A stretch of 64,000 bases of DNA. Source: Bradyrhizobium sp. CB1015. Its GTDB lineage: Bacteria > Pseudomonadota > Alphaproteobacteria > Rhizobiales > Xanthobacteraceae. The stretch lies in NCBI RefSeq assembly GCF_025200925.1, contig NZ_CP104174.1, forward strand, positions 1,612,001 through 1,676,000, read 5' to 3'. The notes beneath the pieces were generated by a model. The model searched no databases, had not been told where the DNA came from, and worked only from the letters and a program-made list of their open reading frames with translations. A program made the position numbers and the translations under genes. Shown here in pieces: positions 19,260-28,954 of the stretch. Each line of letters opens with the position of its first letter. Within the stretch, counting starts at the first letter, position 1.

Positions 19260-19765
19260 CCGCGGCAGACCGGCGCACATGCCCGGGGTGCTGGTCGGAT
19301 GCGTACGAATCTCGCGCCGGCCATCGCTGTCGACGCCGACCGCGACATTATCGCGACCGACGCGACTGCGCCCCTCTGGTGCACCTTCTCGTAGGTGTTG
19401 TCGATCCACAGATAGGGCCAGTCGCTCTCGATCGGGCGAGCGAGGAACGCCTTCGCCTTGTCGTCGATCTCCGCTCACAGCCGCGGACCTGGCTCTTGGA
19501 GATGCCGCTAATCCCCATGGCCTGGACAATTCGTCCACCGAGCGGGTTTGAGACGCCTTGCACATAGGCTTCCTGCACCACGGAGATGAGCGTCTTCTCG
19601 GCCATCCGGCGCGGCTCTAAAAAGCCGGGGAAATAGGAACCCCTTGCGCAGCTCGGGGATACGAAGCTCGACCGCGCCGGCGAGGATCTCCCCGGTCCGG
19701 TCGCAGTAGCCGTTGCGCGCAGCTTTACGCTTCCGAGCAACACCATCACTGGGGAGTACGTCATG
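19260..19765 (-). pseudogene. IS256-type transposase fragment
   Basis: Pieces in several frames read RNGYCDRTGEILAGAVELRI, FLEPRRMAEKTLISVVQEAY, VQGVSNPLGGRIVQAMGISG, ISKSQVRGCE and GPICGST, the N-terminal and early core region of an IS256-type transposase. Multiple frameshifts are needed. Group II intron sequence begins at its 5' side near 19770. Confidence 0.65.
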
Positions 19766-21398
19766 CCAAGCTGATGATTGCTTGTGGGTGCAAGTCCCAT
19801 CCGGCCAAAGCTGTAGCAGGCAAGCCGGGACCGAGTCTTGCGGGCGTCGCGGCAACGCGGGGTCTGAAGTGTAGACAGGAGCCGTGCGGGGTGCGGGAAT
19901 GAGCCTCGAAAGGTGGATGTTCGCGGAGGCCGAGTGTGTTCCCTAAGCACGAAGGCTGCATGAGCATCGTCGATACGCGAGACGATGCCGCTCCGTCGGG
20001 GTCGATGGCCGCATCACGCACGGAAGGCAATCATTGGAACATGAGAGGCCCGACCGGGTCCGCTGGATTGGTCTCCAGCGGGGGACAGCGGCAAGGCACT
20101 GCCAGAGCCGTTGTCCGAGCTGAGGTCGGGAGTCGGACTGGTCCATACTACCTGTGAAGTCGTCGAAGGTAACGAGACGCATGGAGGGAAGGGACCAGCC
20201 CGAGGGGAGCCTGCGCGAGGAGGCCAGGGTCCGGACACAGAGCCGGGTTACCTTGCCGCCGAACCTCAAGCGGGTGAACGCGGCAGCCAAGCAAGCTGCC
20301 CAAACCCGGTTCACGGCCCTGCTGCACCATGTCGACGAAGACGCTCTTCTTCGGGCGTTTCGACGACAAAAGCGGCAGGCCAGCGCGGGGGTCGATGGGG
20401 TGACGGTGGCGAAGTACGAAGAGAGGCTGACGGATAACCTCCGCGACCTCTGCGGACGGGTCCACTCCGGTCGTTACCGGCCACAGCCGGTGCGGCGCGT
20501 CTACATCCCCAAAGCCGATGGCGGTAAGCGGCCTCTCGGCGTGCCGGCGCTAGAGGACAAGATTGTCCAAAGCGCGGTGGCCGAGGTGCTGAGCGCCGTC
20601 TACGAGGCCGACTTCCTCGGGTTCTCCTACGGCTTCCGGCCGGGGCGGAATCCTCACATGGCGCTTGATGCCCTGCATACGGCGATCATGAGCCAGCATG
20701 TGAACTGGGTGCTCGATGCCGACATACGCAGCTTCTTCGACTCGGTCGACCACGAGTGGCTATTGCGGATGCTGGCACACAGGATCGCCGATCCTCGCAT
20801 CTTGCGGCTCATCGGGCTGTGGCTGCGAGCTGGCGTTCTTGAGAGCGGCGAGAAGCAAGAGACGGACAGGGGCACGCCGCAAGGGGCAGGCATCAGCCCG
20901 CTCCTTGCCAACGTCTTCCTGCACTACATCCTCGATCTCTGGGTCCAGAAATGGCGTCGTCGCCGCGCACGCGGTCGTATCGTGATCGTGCGCTACGCGG
21001 ACGACTTCGTCATGGGCTTCGAGAACAAGGCAGATGCGCAGGAAATGCTCTTGGCCCTCAAGGCGCGGCTGGCCAGCTTCGGCCTGACGCTCCATGAGGA
21101 CAAGACGCGGCTGATCGAGTTTGGCCGGTTCGCGGCCCTCTCGCGTCAGCGGCGGGGCGAGCGGCGGCCAGAGACCTTCGCCTTCCTCGGCTTCACCCAC
21201 TACTGCGGGCGGACCCGAGATGGCCGGTTCATCGTGAAGCACAAGACGGAAGGGAAACGCCTGACGCGCAAGCTGACGGCGTTGCGCCAGGAGGCCTGGC
21301 GGCTCATGCACGCGCCACTGGCCACGCAGCACGAGTGGTTCGCCGCCGTGCTGCGCGGGCACTATGGCTATTATGGCAGGCCGCACAATTATCCAGCG

Positions 21399-22697
21399 CG
21401 GTACTGTCCAGAATCTTTCGCACTTTTGATCAGGCGACGGCTCCGGTTTCAGAGAGTTGTGGCTGATAGAGCGGTCGCATGTTCATGTAGCATTTGGTCG
21501 ACCACGCCGTTCCGGCAATGTGCCGCAGCCGGGCCGCCGCTAAGTTGAGACAGGATTGACCGTCGGGGAAGGCGCCGACGACACGGGTTCGTCGCCGGAT
21601 CTCCTTCATGATGCGCTCGAGCGGATTGTTCGTTCGAATCTTCCGCCAATGGATGTCCGGAAAGGCATAGTAGGCGAGCGTCTCGTGAACCGCCTGCTCG
21701 ACGAGATCAGCAGCTTTGGCCATACGGCTGGCCCGCAGATCCGCGATGACGGTCCTGGCTTTCTCGTCGGCCGCGGCGCGGCTCTCCTGGGCATGAATGG
21801 CCTTGAGCATGTGGCTCACCTCGCGGACCCGGGTCGACGGCACGTGGCTGAAGACATTGCGATAAAAATGCACCATGCAGCGTTGATAGCGTGCCTCCGG
21901 CAGATAATCCGCAACGCTTTCGACAAGACCTCGGCACGCGTCGGAAACCACCAGCTGCACGCCCTTGAGACCGCGATCGACGAGATGCCGCAGAAACGAG
22001 GACCAGCCGGATTTGTCCTCCTTGGCGCCTTCACAGATGCCGAGGATCTCCCGGAACCCCTCAGCATTGACCGCCGAGGCCACCAGCAGCGACACGTTGC
22101 GAACCTCACCAGCCCAGCTGCGCTTCATCACGATGCCGTCGAGGTAGAGATACGGATGCTCGCCTTCGATCCTGCGATTCCGCCACGCCTCGATCTTGGT
22201 ATAGATCTTCTTGTTCAGGTTCGACACTGTGCTCGGGCTGACCCGGGTGCCCCACAGCGCCTCCGTGATGTCTTCGACCCGCCGAACCGAAATCCCGGCC
22301 AGATACATCTCGATCAGCGCCTCCTCAACCGAGCTCTCCCGCCTCCGGTAGCGCTCGATAATCGCCGTCTCGAAGGTTTGCCGCCGTAGCTTCGGAACCT
22401 TCAGATTGACGTCGCCCGCCTTGGTCTGCAGCGTTCGCTCGTAGCTGCCTGCCCGCGTGTCCTGCCGCGCCGGGCTGCGCTCATACCGCCCAGCACCGCA
22501 CAGCTGGTCCGCTTCGGCCTCCAGCATCGCGTTCAGTGTCTCTTCCACTGTCCCGCGGACCATCTCGCCCAGGTGATCTCGAATCCGGGCCTCATCAATT
22601 TGGATCACCTGACCCATGGCATTCCCATCGTTCATTCAAAGCTCCTTCATTCTAGAAGAAGCCGTCAATCCTGAAAGTGCGAAAGACTCTGTACGTT
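21399..22697 (-). mobile_element. Intact IS256-family element inside the intron RT gene
   Basis: Inverted ends share TCTTTCGCACTTT (left CAGAATCTTTCGCACTTTTG; right, reading inward, AGAGTCTTTCGCACTTTC). The flanks ATCCAGCG at 21391-21398 and TCCAGCG at 22701-22707 look like a target duplication of 7-8 bases. The single transposase gene is uninterrupted. Confidence 0.8.
21430..22635 (-). CDS. IS256-family transposase
   Basis: The 401-residue enzyme has the mutator-family layout: an N-terminal region EETLNAMLEAEADQLCGAGR, the GDVNLKVPKLRRQTFETAII segment, then the DDE core with YLYLDGIVMKRSWAGEVRNV, GVQLVVSDACRGLVESVADY, RCMVHFYRNVFSHVPSTRVR and the C-terminal NNPLERIMKEIRRRTRVVGA. The length equals that of typical family members, and no lesion is visible, so it is probably active. 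The start at 22635 (MNDGNAMGQVIQIDEARIRD) has AAGGAGC a few bases upstream on the coding strand. It splits a group II intron reverse transcriptase on the opposite strand. Confidence 0.9.
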   Translation of the reverse strand: MNDGNAMGQVIQIDEARIRDHLGEMVRGTVEETLNAMLEAEADQLCGAGRYERSPARQDTRAGSYERTLQTKAGDVNLKVPKLRRQTFETAIIERYRRRESSVEEALIEMYLAGISVRRVEDITEALWGTRVSPSTVSNLNKKIYTKIEAWRNRRIEGEHPYLYLDGIVMKRSWAGEVRNVSLLVASAVNAEGFREILGICEGAKEDKSGWSSFLRHLVDRGLKGVQLVVSDACRGLVESVADYLPEARYQRCMVHFYRNVFSHVPSTRVREVSHMLKAIHAQESRAAADEKARTVIADLRASRMAKAADLVEQAVHETLAYYAFPDIHWRKIRTNNPLERIMKEIRRRTRVVGAFPDGQSCLNLAAARLRHIAGTAWSTKCYMNMRPLYQPQLSETGAVA

Positions 22698-22890
22698 ATC
22701 TCCAGCGCTCAACGGCTTCTACCGCGAAGTGCGTCGGACCTGGCTGCGTTGTCTGAGACGGCGTAGCCAGAAAAGTCGGCGCATGGGCTGGCCGGAGTTC
22801 GAGACCCTGACGGCACGCTTCCGCCTGCCAACTCCACGCATCACTCGCACATGGGCGCAGGCGCGGATATGACGCGGGTTACCCTCGGGA

Positions 22891-22925
22891 AGAGCCGGGT
22901 GCGGGAAAGCCGCCTGCCCGGATCT
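22891..22925 (+). ncRNA. Group II intron domain V-like hairpin
   Basis: GAGCCGGGTGCGG, a GAAA tetraloop, then GCCGC, a short bulge and CCCGG pair to give a 34-base hairpin with the AGC start and GAAA loop expected of domain V. It lies 20 bases after the reverse transcriptase stop, the normal position. One pair in the lower stem is mismatched. Confidence 0.6.
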
Positions 22926-22960
22926 GTGAGGGCAAAGCCAAATGGCCGAGCTACTCGACC

Positions 22961-23854
22961 AAGACCCGAGCCCGAGACTGAGGTGGACCGGATTGATCTG
23001 TCATCGAGGATAAACGACCACCTCACACCGTCCCTTTGCGGCTGCTCCTCAATGAGCGGCAGTCGAGTCTCCCCTGGCGCTGCAGCCTCTCTCGGGCAGC
23101 TTTCACCGCTTGCGTTGTAGGCGACTGCAGCGACTCATCGCGCATCACTTCCATATCTCTGAGCGAGTGCATCAGCCTGCCGGCACCGCATTTGACAGTG
23201 CCGTTTCGACTGCAAGGCGATCCTCTCTCTGAGATCGCCTGGGTAAGGTCTCACAGTCGAGGTCTATCGAGACTCCTAGTTCTATCCACCTGCTTTTACC
23301 CAGGGAGTTGCTGCTCAGCCCCTACACGCCTTTGCGACATGCCATTTCGGATGTTTCCCCCATCTGGAAAAACCTACTCTCCGCAACATAGCCTCGGAAC
23401 CTCAAAGCATGACTAATGACCGCATGAGCGCTATCCTTGCGCATCAATTCTCGCAAAATCCACCACACAGTCTCGGCCTTCCAAATCGAGCTCCCCTTGA
23501 AGTCGCCCCATGCAAGCGATCTCGCATCAACCTGCTGCTCCTGCCTCTCGAACCAATCGCTGATTGAGCGCGATAGCGCCATTGTGGCGGCCTGCCGTTC
23601 GCGACCGACACAACTCGGCGATCAGCGATCTGTTTCCCCTCGGCTCCCGTTACTATCGCCGCAAAATTGCCATCGGGGCACTTACCGGAATCTGCCAGAC
23701 TGAATAATTCGCGGCCAGCACTGCTCACGTTGTATGTCGTCGTCAAGTCAGGTCCTTGCGATCGAAGCTACAAAAAGTGGCAGGTATCGGATATTGAAGA
23801 TCGTGTTATCCTCCGCAGGTTAATCACAACGTTACAGTTCAGAGCGGAGAAGAA
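22961..23854. other. Unassigned stretch between intron and phasin gene
   Basis: A palindrome (TGAGGTGG...CCACCTCA, about 22979-23026) near the start may be an IS or intron-associated hairpin. A minus-strand 86-codon frame at 23322-23582 (SLAWGDFKGSSIWKAETVWW) has reasonable composition but no known domain. The last 100 bases should hold the promoter of the phasin gene. Confidence 0.35.
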
Positions 23855-24241
23855 ATGGCATCGAACGTAGCTGAAGACGAGAAACGCCGTGTACAACAAG
23901 GGCCGCAAGTGGCCCAAGCATCGGCTCCTGGGCGAAGTGGCACCGCCGAACATACTAAGGAGTCGACGACAGCCACGCGCGCTGCATTCGTGTTTCCAGA
24001 ATGGCAGAAGTCGATCGAAGCAACGACAAACTTCTTCGCGGCGGCTTTGAAGGACAGTTTGAGGTTGACTGCTTCCTCTTTGCACGATCACGCCAATTTT
24101 CTAAGAGTCGTTGCCGAGGTAAAAACGCCCTCCGAGTTGCTAAAAAGCTATCTGGACTTGGCAGAGCGATCTTGGTCCAGATCGTTCAGTGAAGGCTCGA
24201 AGTTATTGGATAATCTCAAGATACAACAACATCAGCGGTGA
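23855..24241 (+). CDS. Phasin-like protein
   Basis: The 128-residue protein starts at ATG 23855 after GCGGAGAAGAA. The first 45 residues are polar and low-complexity (RSGTAEHTKESTTATRAAFV). The rest is an amphipathic helical phasin-type domain: EWQKSIEATTNFFAAALKDS, LRLTASSLHDHANFLRVVAE and KTPSELLKSYLDLAERSWSR. Phasins coat polyhydroxybutyrate granules in the cytoplasm and control granule size; bacteroids of bradyrhizobia accumulate such granules. The TPSELL-type motif and the charged C-terminus support the call, but phasins are poorly conserved. It is a single gene with no operon partner. Confidence 0.6.
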   Translation: MASNVAEDEKRRVQQGPQVAQASAPGRSGTAEHTKESTTATRAAFVFPEWQKSIEATTNFFAAALKDSLRLTASSLHDHANFLRVVAEVKTPSELLKSYLDLAERSWSRSFSEGSKLLDNLKIQQHQR

Positions 24242-24439
24242 GCAGTTGAATCAATGGATGTGATATGAGTGACGACGAGCTTGGGGCGGTCGCCTAGTAC
24301 TTTCCCAAGATCGCCTGATCGGCCAGTTGTTGATGGCAACGAGCCTTCAGAAAAAACGGCATTTCCGAGCGCCTGTGGTCAGCTCGTTGTCGCCGCTTGC
24401 TGAAAACGGATGCGGATGTTAAAGACAGCAAGCCCGGCT

Positions 24440-24720
24440 AGTCTAGGGTCCGTACTCAATAAGGATTCCGATTTGGGGCGGATTATGATTCAAGGCTTCT
24501 ACGCAGATGGAGGCCTTGATGAGGAAACAACTCTATTGGCTGAGCGACGCTAAGTGGAAGCGACTTGAGCCGCTGCGGTCGCAGTGGTGCACATCGGGTG
24601 GATGACCGCCGCGTTATCAGCGGCATTTTGCACGGTACCGTCAAGTTAACGAATTGGAGCGGCCAAGGGGATAGACGAGCGGCATGCCGATCGCCCGGGA
24701 CCCTCTTTATCGCCGCCATC
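24440..24720 (+). pseudogene. IS5-family transposase N-terminal fragment
   Basis: MRKQLYWLSDAKWKRLEPLR at about 24519, then HRVDDRRVISGILHGTVK-like residues in other frames, match the start of IS5/IS427-type transposases. GGGTCCGTACTCAATAAGGA at about 24446 may be the left end. The fragment stops at about 24720, where it abuts and probably truncates an aminotransferase gene. Confidence 0.6.
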
Positions 24721-24721
24721 G

Positions 24722-25117
24722 CTTCCCACCGGAAGTGATCAGCTTCAGTACCGTGTCGTTCGCCTCCGAACCGGAGTTTGTGAAAAACACCTTGCTCATC
24801 GGCACTGGAGACATCTTCACGAGCTTCTCGGCGAGCTCAATGGAAGGCCCATTCGATCGTGATGCGAAGGTGTGATAGAAAGGGAGGACTTGCATCTGGC
24901 GATGCGCGGCTTCGATGAGCCGCTTCTCGCTAAAGCCAAGTCCCGCACTCCAGAGACCGGCCATCGCATCGAGGTAGCGCTTTCCCGCTGTGTCGAAGAC
25001 ATAGGGGCCCTCGCCGCGGTCAATTATGTGCGGTCCGGTCTGTTGGTGCGACCGCGCGTTTGTGTAGGCGTGGAGCTGATAGGCCGCATCTCGGGCCTGC
25101 TGAGAATTGGGCAGCAT
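24722..25117 (-). pseudogene. Class III aminotransferase, N-terminal stub
   Basis: From ATG 25117 the sequence reads MLPNSQQARDAAYQLHAYTN, IIDRGEGPYVFDTAGKRYLD, AMAGLWSAGLGFSEKRLIEA and VFFTNSGSEANDTVLKLI, the N-terminal domain of class III (omega-amino acid:pyruvate type) PLP aminotransferases, including the GSEAND cofactor-phosphate site. About 130 of the usual 450 residues remain. The PLP lysine domain is gone, cut by IS5-type sequence at about 24720. The fragment cannot be an active enzyme. Confidence 0.85.
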
Positions 25118-25734
25118 AGTCGTATCACACCATCGGTTCAGAACGAGCTCTCTGGGAACATTGATCGAGCGCTAACATCGTGAGACATTTAGAATGGACA
25201 AGCGAGCACCCTGTCCCGTGCCTGCTCGGAGTTATCCTGTGCGCGACTGCCTGGCCACTGCAACAAAATCTGACGGTCCGACCAACTGTAGGCCCAAAGA
25301 GAAATTGGATCATTTGGGGAGCTCGCATCCGCTGCTTCTCTAAGACTTGAGATACTCGTAGCCGCGGCTGGCCAGCCCCGGCACATAGCGATTCTATCTC
25401 TTGGAAGACGCGCGACGCACCACCAGGACTGGTTGCTGACACAAACTCGACGCCGCAACTGACCGCACTTTGCAACTGTACGTCCATATGGCTGACCAGT
25501 GGCAGCTCTCAATGTACAACCCAGTCCGCCAGCGTTGATCGATCGAGAGCGATGCCCTGGCGGGCATCGGGCGATGACTGCTCTCCTCGATCTTAGTGCC
25601 GTCCGGAAGCGTGATCTGGCGGCCTGGGAGGCTGCCGTGAATGAGCGTCACGATCGTGCGCGTGGGATCTGCCGCGACGGGATCAGGGCGGAAGATTGTC
25701 CCGGCGGTTGGACGCATAGACTTCCTTGAAGTGG
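25118..25734. other. Unassigned region upstream of the aminotransferase stub
   Basis: On the minus strand two stretches have protein-like composition: EFVSATSPGGASRVFQEIES (about 25430) and DPTRTIVTLIHGSLPGRQIT (about 25630), possibly parts of eroded genes. Neither has a recognisable domain or intact frame. The region ends at the IS3 boundary. Confidence 0.35.
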
Positions 25735-27117
25735 ACGCCGGAGTTTGGACCGGCGGCTTAGGTGGTGCGGATGCCGTTCCCTTTTTGATAAACGGAGCGG
25801 ACCATGAAGAAGACGAGACGGACAATCGATGCGGCGCTGAAGGCAAAGATCGCCTTGGAGGCGCTGCGAGAACGATCAACGGTGACGGATCTGGCGCAGC
25901 GCTACTAGGTGCATGTGAACCAGATTTATGCCTGGAAGAAACAGCTTCAGGATCAAGCGGTTCGCGCGTTCGACCCGGGCACTGGTCGGGATGGCGAGGC
26001 GGCCCACGAACTGGAGGTCGAGAAGCTCCACGCCAAGATCGGACAATTGACGGTCGAGCGAGATTTCTTAGCCAGGGAGGTCCGGAAGATGAGCGCGCCG
26101 GATCGCCGAGGATTGCTTCAGCGCGATCATGAGAATCTATCGATCCGCCGGCAATGCCAACTGCTGAGCGTTGCGCGATCGAGCGTATCGGCCGCCGCGG
26201 CCGGCCAATGACAACGACCTTGAGCTGATGCGACGGATCGACCAGCTGTTCACGGCCTGGCCGTTCCTGGGCTCGCGGCGGATGACGGCGATGCTCAATG
26301 GCGAAGGCTGTCGCATCAATCGCAAGCGCGTGCAGCGGTTGATGCGCAAGATGGGCATCGCGGCGCTGGGACCAAACCCAGAACCACAAAGCCGGCGCCG
26401 GGACACAAAATCTTCCCGTATCTCTTGCGCCATATGGTGATCGACCGGCCAAATCAAGTGTGGGCGGCCGATATCACCTATGTGCCGATCGGCCAGGCTT
26501 TTTATATCTGGTGGCGATCATCGATTGGGCGAGCCGTGCGGTGCTGGCTTGGCGCCTGTCGAACACGATGGACACATCGTTCTGTGTGTCTGCGCTCGAA
26601 GAGGCCTTGCCGCGCTTCGGCCGGCCTGAGATATTCAATACGGACCAGGGCAGCCAGTTCACCAGCGCCGCCTTCACCGGCACGCTGGCCGCCACCGGCG
26701 TCAGGATCTCGATGGACGGTCGCGGCCGCTAGATGGACAACGTGTTCATCGAGCGGCTGTGGCGCTCGCTCAAATACGAGGGCATCTATCTCAAGGGTTA
26801 TTCGGATGGCCACGAGGCCAAAGCCGGAATCGCCCGATGGATCGAGTTTTACAATTTCCAGCGCCCCCATCAGGCGCTGGAAAACCGCGCGCCGATGGCG
26901 GTCTGGCGGGCAGGTGTCACCGGCGCATTCGGCGAAGAGGCTGTGGATATGACGCTTCTCGCAAGCGAGAAGCTTGGACAACGCTGCGCGTTGCCCACAT
27001 CCCCACAGCCAGGACAGCAGCAAGCAACAGTAGCGTAAAGTATTGGCAAGAACGAACGGCAGCAAGCTCCACTTAACAAACCAGACCCGGTGGTCCTCAG
27101 CATAGGGTCCACTTCAC
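25735..27117 (+). mobile_element. IS3-family element A (degenerate)
   Basis: The left end has TGAAGTGGACGCCGGAGT. The right side contains GCTCCACTTA near 27074, then 42 bases ending GGGTCCACTTCACTG. Transposase remnants fill the interior. The last 42 bases recur, inverted, at about 28873-28917 beside IS3 element B. Confidence 0.65.
25804..27038 (+). pseudogene. IS3 OrfA/OrfB with stops and frameshifts
   Basis: OrfA begins [20 protein letters not shown] at ATG 25804 but has an in-frame TAG at 25906. It resumes as [20 protein letters not shown]. OrfB is spread over three frames: KMSAPDRRGLLQRDHENLSI, DLELMRRIDQLFTAWPFLGS, then LYLVAIIDWASRAVLAWRLS, IFNTDQGSQFTSAAFTGTLA and, after a stop near 26730, [20 protein letters not shown]. 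The DDE residues are recognisable but the gene is dead. The C-terminal 60 residues are nearly identical to those of IS3 element B. Confidence 0.85.
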
Positions 27118-27386
27118 TGTTACGAGGCCCGATCCGACTCGCTATTGCCTTCTCGCCTGATCCGCTCGCTCGGCCATGACAGCGTTGTCGCGATTGCTGA
27201 GTCCCAGGAACCCGCACGATCAGGCGAAGACGAACCGCCATGACGTCCTTTTCCTCGCCCGGCGCTTGAACCTAACGTTACGTCACGTTGTATGAGAGAT
27301 TGGCCTCCGGCTTTTAATTCGGCGCTGCGCGGGTCGCGTCCACACATGCAGCCAGACCAACCTTCAACAATTAAGAGGTTCACGCG

Positions 27387-27530
27387 ATGCTATTCTTCTT
27401 TTTGCTGTCGATCGCTTTCGCTATCATCGGCACAATTTACGCCGTGAGCGCATGGCTCTCCCGCCGCCCGCGCAGCCGCAACGTACTCTTCGTTCGTCCC
27501 ACACACACGTCTAAGCGGAGAGCGTTCTAA
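27387..27530 (+). CDS. Small single-span membrane protein (47 aa)
   Basis: MLFFFLLSIAFAIIGTIYAV forms one hydrophobic helix, followed by a basic tail (SAWLSRRPRSRNVLFVRPTH). ATG 27387 follows TTAAGAGG at a normal distance. The positive-inside rule predicts a cytoplasmic C-terminus. I do not recognise the family. It lies in a 1.75-kb block bracketed by inverted IS3 sequences and has no partner gene. Confidence 0.5.
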   Translation: MLFFFLLSIAFAIIGTIYAVSAWLSRRPRSRNVLFVRPTHTSKRRAF

Positions 27531-27599
27531 ACTGACAATCAAGGAAGGGACCTCGTTGCGATACTGTCGATAAGGTAAATTGCCATCAATGACTCCTCC

Positions 27600-28181
27600 T
27601 TGAGCATTCCAGTTCGTGGTCGGGCAGGTGCTGTCGCGCGGCAGGTCGCGGACTGGGTCTATCACGACGAGCCGCGCAATCCGCATGATGGCGGCTCTGC
27701 GGCCCGTACTCGCACTGCCTCATCGGAGGATGAATTCTCGGGCGGTTTTCGAAATCCCTTCTTTTTCAAGCACCTGAACCCAGAAGCCGTCAAGGCCGGC
27801 CTGCTGAATCAAGACGATCGGATAGTTATGCCCGGTCTTCGGCTTTTTTCGCGCAGCTTCGGAAACAGCGCGAACAATCCGGCCAGCTCTCCAGCTGATA
27901 CCGAATGTTTCGACACCTTCTCACGGGTTTCTGGTGACAACGAGGTTATCAGCCAAGCAGAGCGGCTGAGCTCTAACGAAACGAATCGGACCAAGATCGG
28001 TGCGGGAGGTGGTCGGCTGGGCGGATCGTCCGGTTGGATGGATGATCAACTTCGGGATGAGTGTTTACGAGCCCAATGCGAAAGAGGCTCATCAGGCACT
28101 TCGTGCACGCTCATGTTGTCTAGCACTGAGGGGGCAATGTTCGAAGTTCGATGCCCGCTGGTCTGCGCTGTTAGCAACTAG
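27600..28181 (+). CDS. Hypothetical frame, doubtful
   Basis: An open frame of 193 codons without ATG start near its beginning. Part of it has protein-like composition (GGFRNPFFFKHLNPEAVKAG, LLNQDDRIVMPGLRLFSRSF) but no domain is recognised and the C-terminal part is Ser/Gly/Cys-rich. It may be a fragment of an older gene. Confidence 0.25.
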   Translation: MSIPVRGRAGAVARQVADWVYHDEPRNPHDGGSAARTRTASSEDEFSGGFRNPFFFKHLNPEAVKAGLLNQDDRIVMPGLRLFSRSFGNSANNPASSPADTECFDTFSRVSGDNEVISQAERLSSNETNRTKIGAGGGRLGGSSGWMDDQLRDECLRAQCERGSSGTSCTLMLSSTEGAMFEVRCPLVCAVSN

Positions 28182-28256
28182 CGCCAATGCGCAATCTGAT
28201 GAAGGGCGACGAAAGTAATAATTACCCAACAAGCTTGAAGCGCACGTAGCGTCAGA

Positions 28257-28766
28257 TTGTACGGTCAAAAGGAGGTTGAGAGCGATCTGTCATCGAACCA
28301 GCATGACGCCCGATGCGGCTTCGACCGTGCAAGTAGCGAGAACGAGCCATTGAGCGACGATTCCCATCTTGAGGAGAGGACCATCGAGGCGGTACGGCGT
28401 TATCGTAACGCGCTAGCCGCGGCCGCGAACTCTGAAAAGGCGCAAGCACGCACACATCGAGCGCTCATGAGCATGCTCCCAGACCTAGAGCGCGCAGTAC
28501 TCGAGGATCGACCTCCATCAACCAGGAAAAAGCTCTTTAATGCTGGCGCAAGAGCGGTCACTCAATTAAATGAGGCGCGGCAGCTCTTTAACGAGGCGAC
28601 TGCGACGCTAGACGGAGCTCGCCAGGCCATGGCCGCTCTCGAGCAGCAGCTCGGATACAGGCGGCCGAAAATTTCGAGCCTGCCAGGACTGGGCATGTCA
28701 CTTTATGCCAAGCGGCTGGAGCGCGGCCGCATTTTGTGTGACCGTCGTCGGCGGACGGGGTGGTGA
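28257..28766 (+). CDS. Hypothetical helical protein
   Basis: The open frame starts at TTG 28257, with AAAGGAGG just inside it, so a later start is possible. The middle is strongly helical: RTIEAVRRYRNALAAAANSE, THRALMSMLPDLERAVLEDR and LNEARQLFNEATATLDGARQ, which suggests a coiled coil. No known domain is visible. The C-terminus (RLERGRILCDRRRRTGW) may be affected by the nearby IS3 boundary. Function unknown. Confidence 0.4.
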   Translation: MYGQKEVESDLSSNQHDARCGFDRASSENEPLSDDSHLEERTIEAVRRYRNALAAAANSEKAQARTHRALMSMLPDLERAVLEDRPPSTRKKLFNAGARAVTQLNEARQLFNEATATLDGARQAMAALEQQLGYRRPKISSLPGLGMSLYAKRLERGRILCDRRRRTGW

Positions 28767-28954
28767 CAATCACACCAGTCCAGCTTCGCCATGTTCGACT
28801 GCCCTGCAGCCTTCGCAAAACGGCTGATGTTGCCGGTAAGTAAGGATAACGCTCCTGCGCGGGGTCCGACGCCGTCTGAAGTGGACCCTATGCTGAGGAC
28901 CACCGGGTCTGGTTTCTTAAGTGGAGCTTGCTGCCGTTCGTTCTTCCCGATACT

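Larger units (their letters stand above)
20154..22872 (+). pseudogene. ltrA: Group II intron reverse transcriptase, split by IS256
   Basis: The frame starts at GTG 20154 (or ATG 20181, MEGRDQPEGS). It shows RT blocks in order: GVDGVTVAKYEERLTDNLRD, RVYIPKADGGKRPLGVPALE, FLGFSYGFRPGRNPHMALDA, DADIRSFFDSVDHEWLLRML, TPQGAGISPLLANVFLHY and the catalytic VRYADDFVMGFE. It is interrupted after GHYGYYGRPHNYP at the IS256 insertion and resumes at about 22705 as LNGFYREVRRTWLRCLRRRS, PEFETLTARFRLPTPRITRT, stopping at 22872. Removing the insertion and one target copy would restore the frame. No En domain follows, so this would be an endonuclease-less intron. Confidence 0.85.
19770..22960 (+). mobile_element. 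Group II intron, interrupted by an IS256 element
   Basis: A 5' RNA-like region of about 380 bases (with GGTGCAAGTCCCATCCGGCC) precedes a reverse transcriptase/maturase gene. A domain V-like hairpin follows the gene at about 22891-22925. The RT is split at 21398 by an intact IS256 copy. Both intron boundaries are approximate; the 5' GUGYG-type start was not identified with confidence. Confidence 0.7.

Noticed and set aside
25394..26452. A 352-codon open frame on the minus strand
   Set aside because: It runs antisense through the IS3 orfA/orfB remnants and has a Pro/Arg/Ser-rich composition typical of GC-rich shadow frames.
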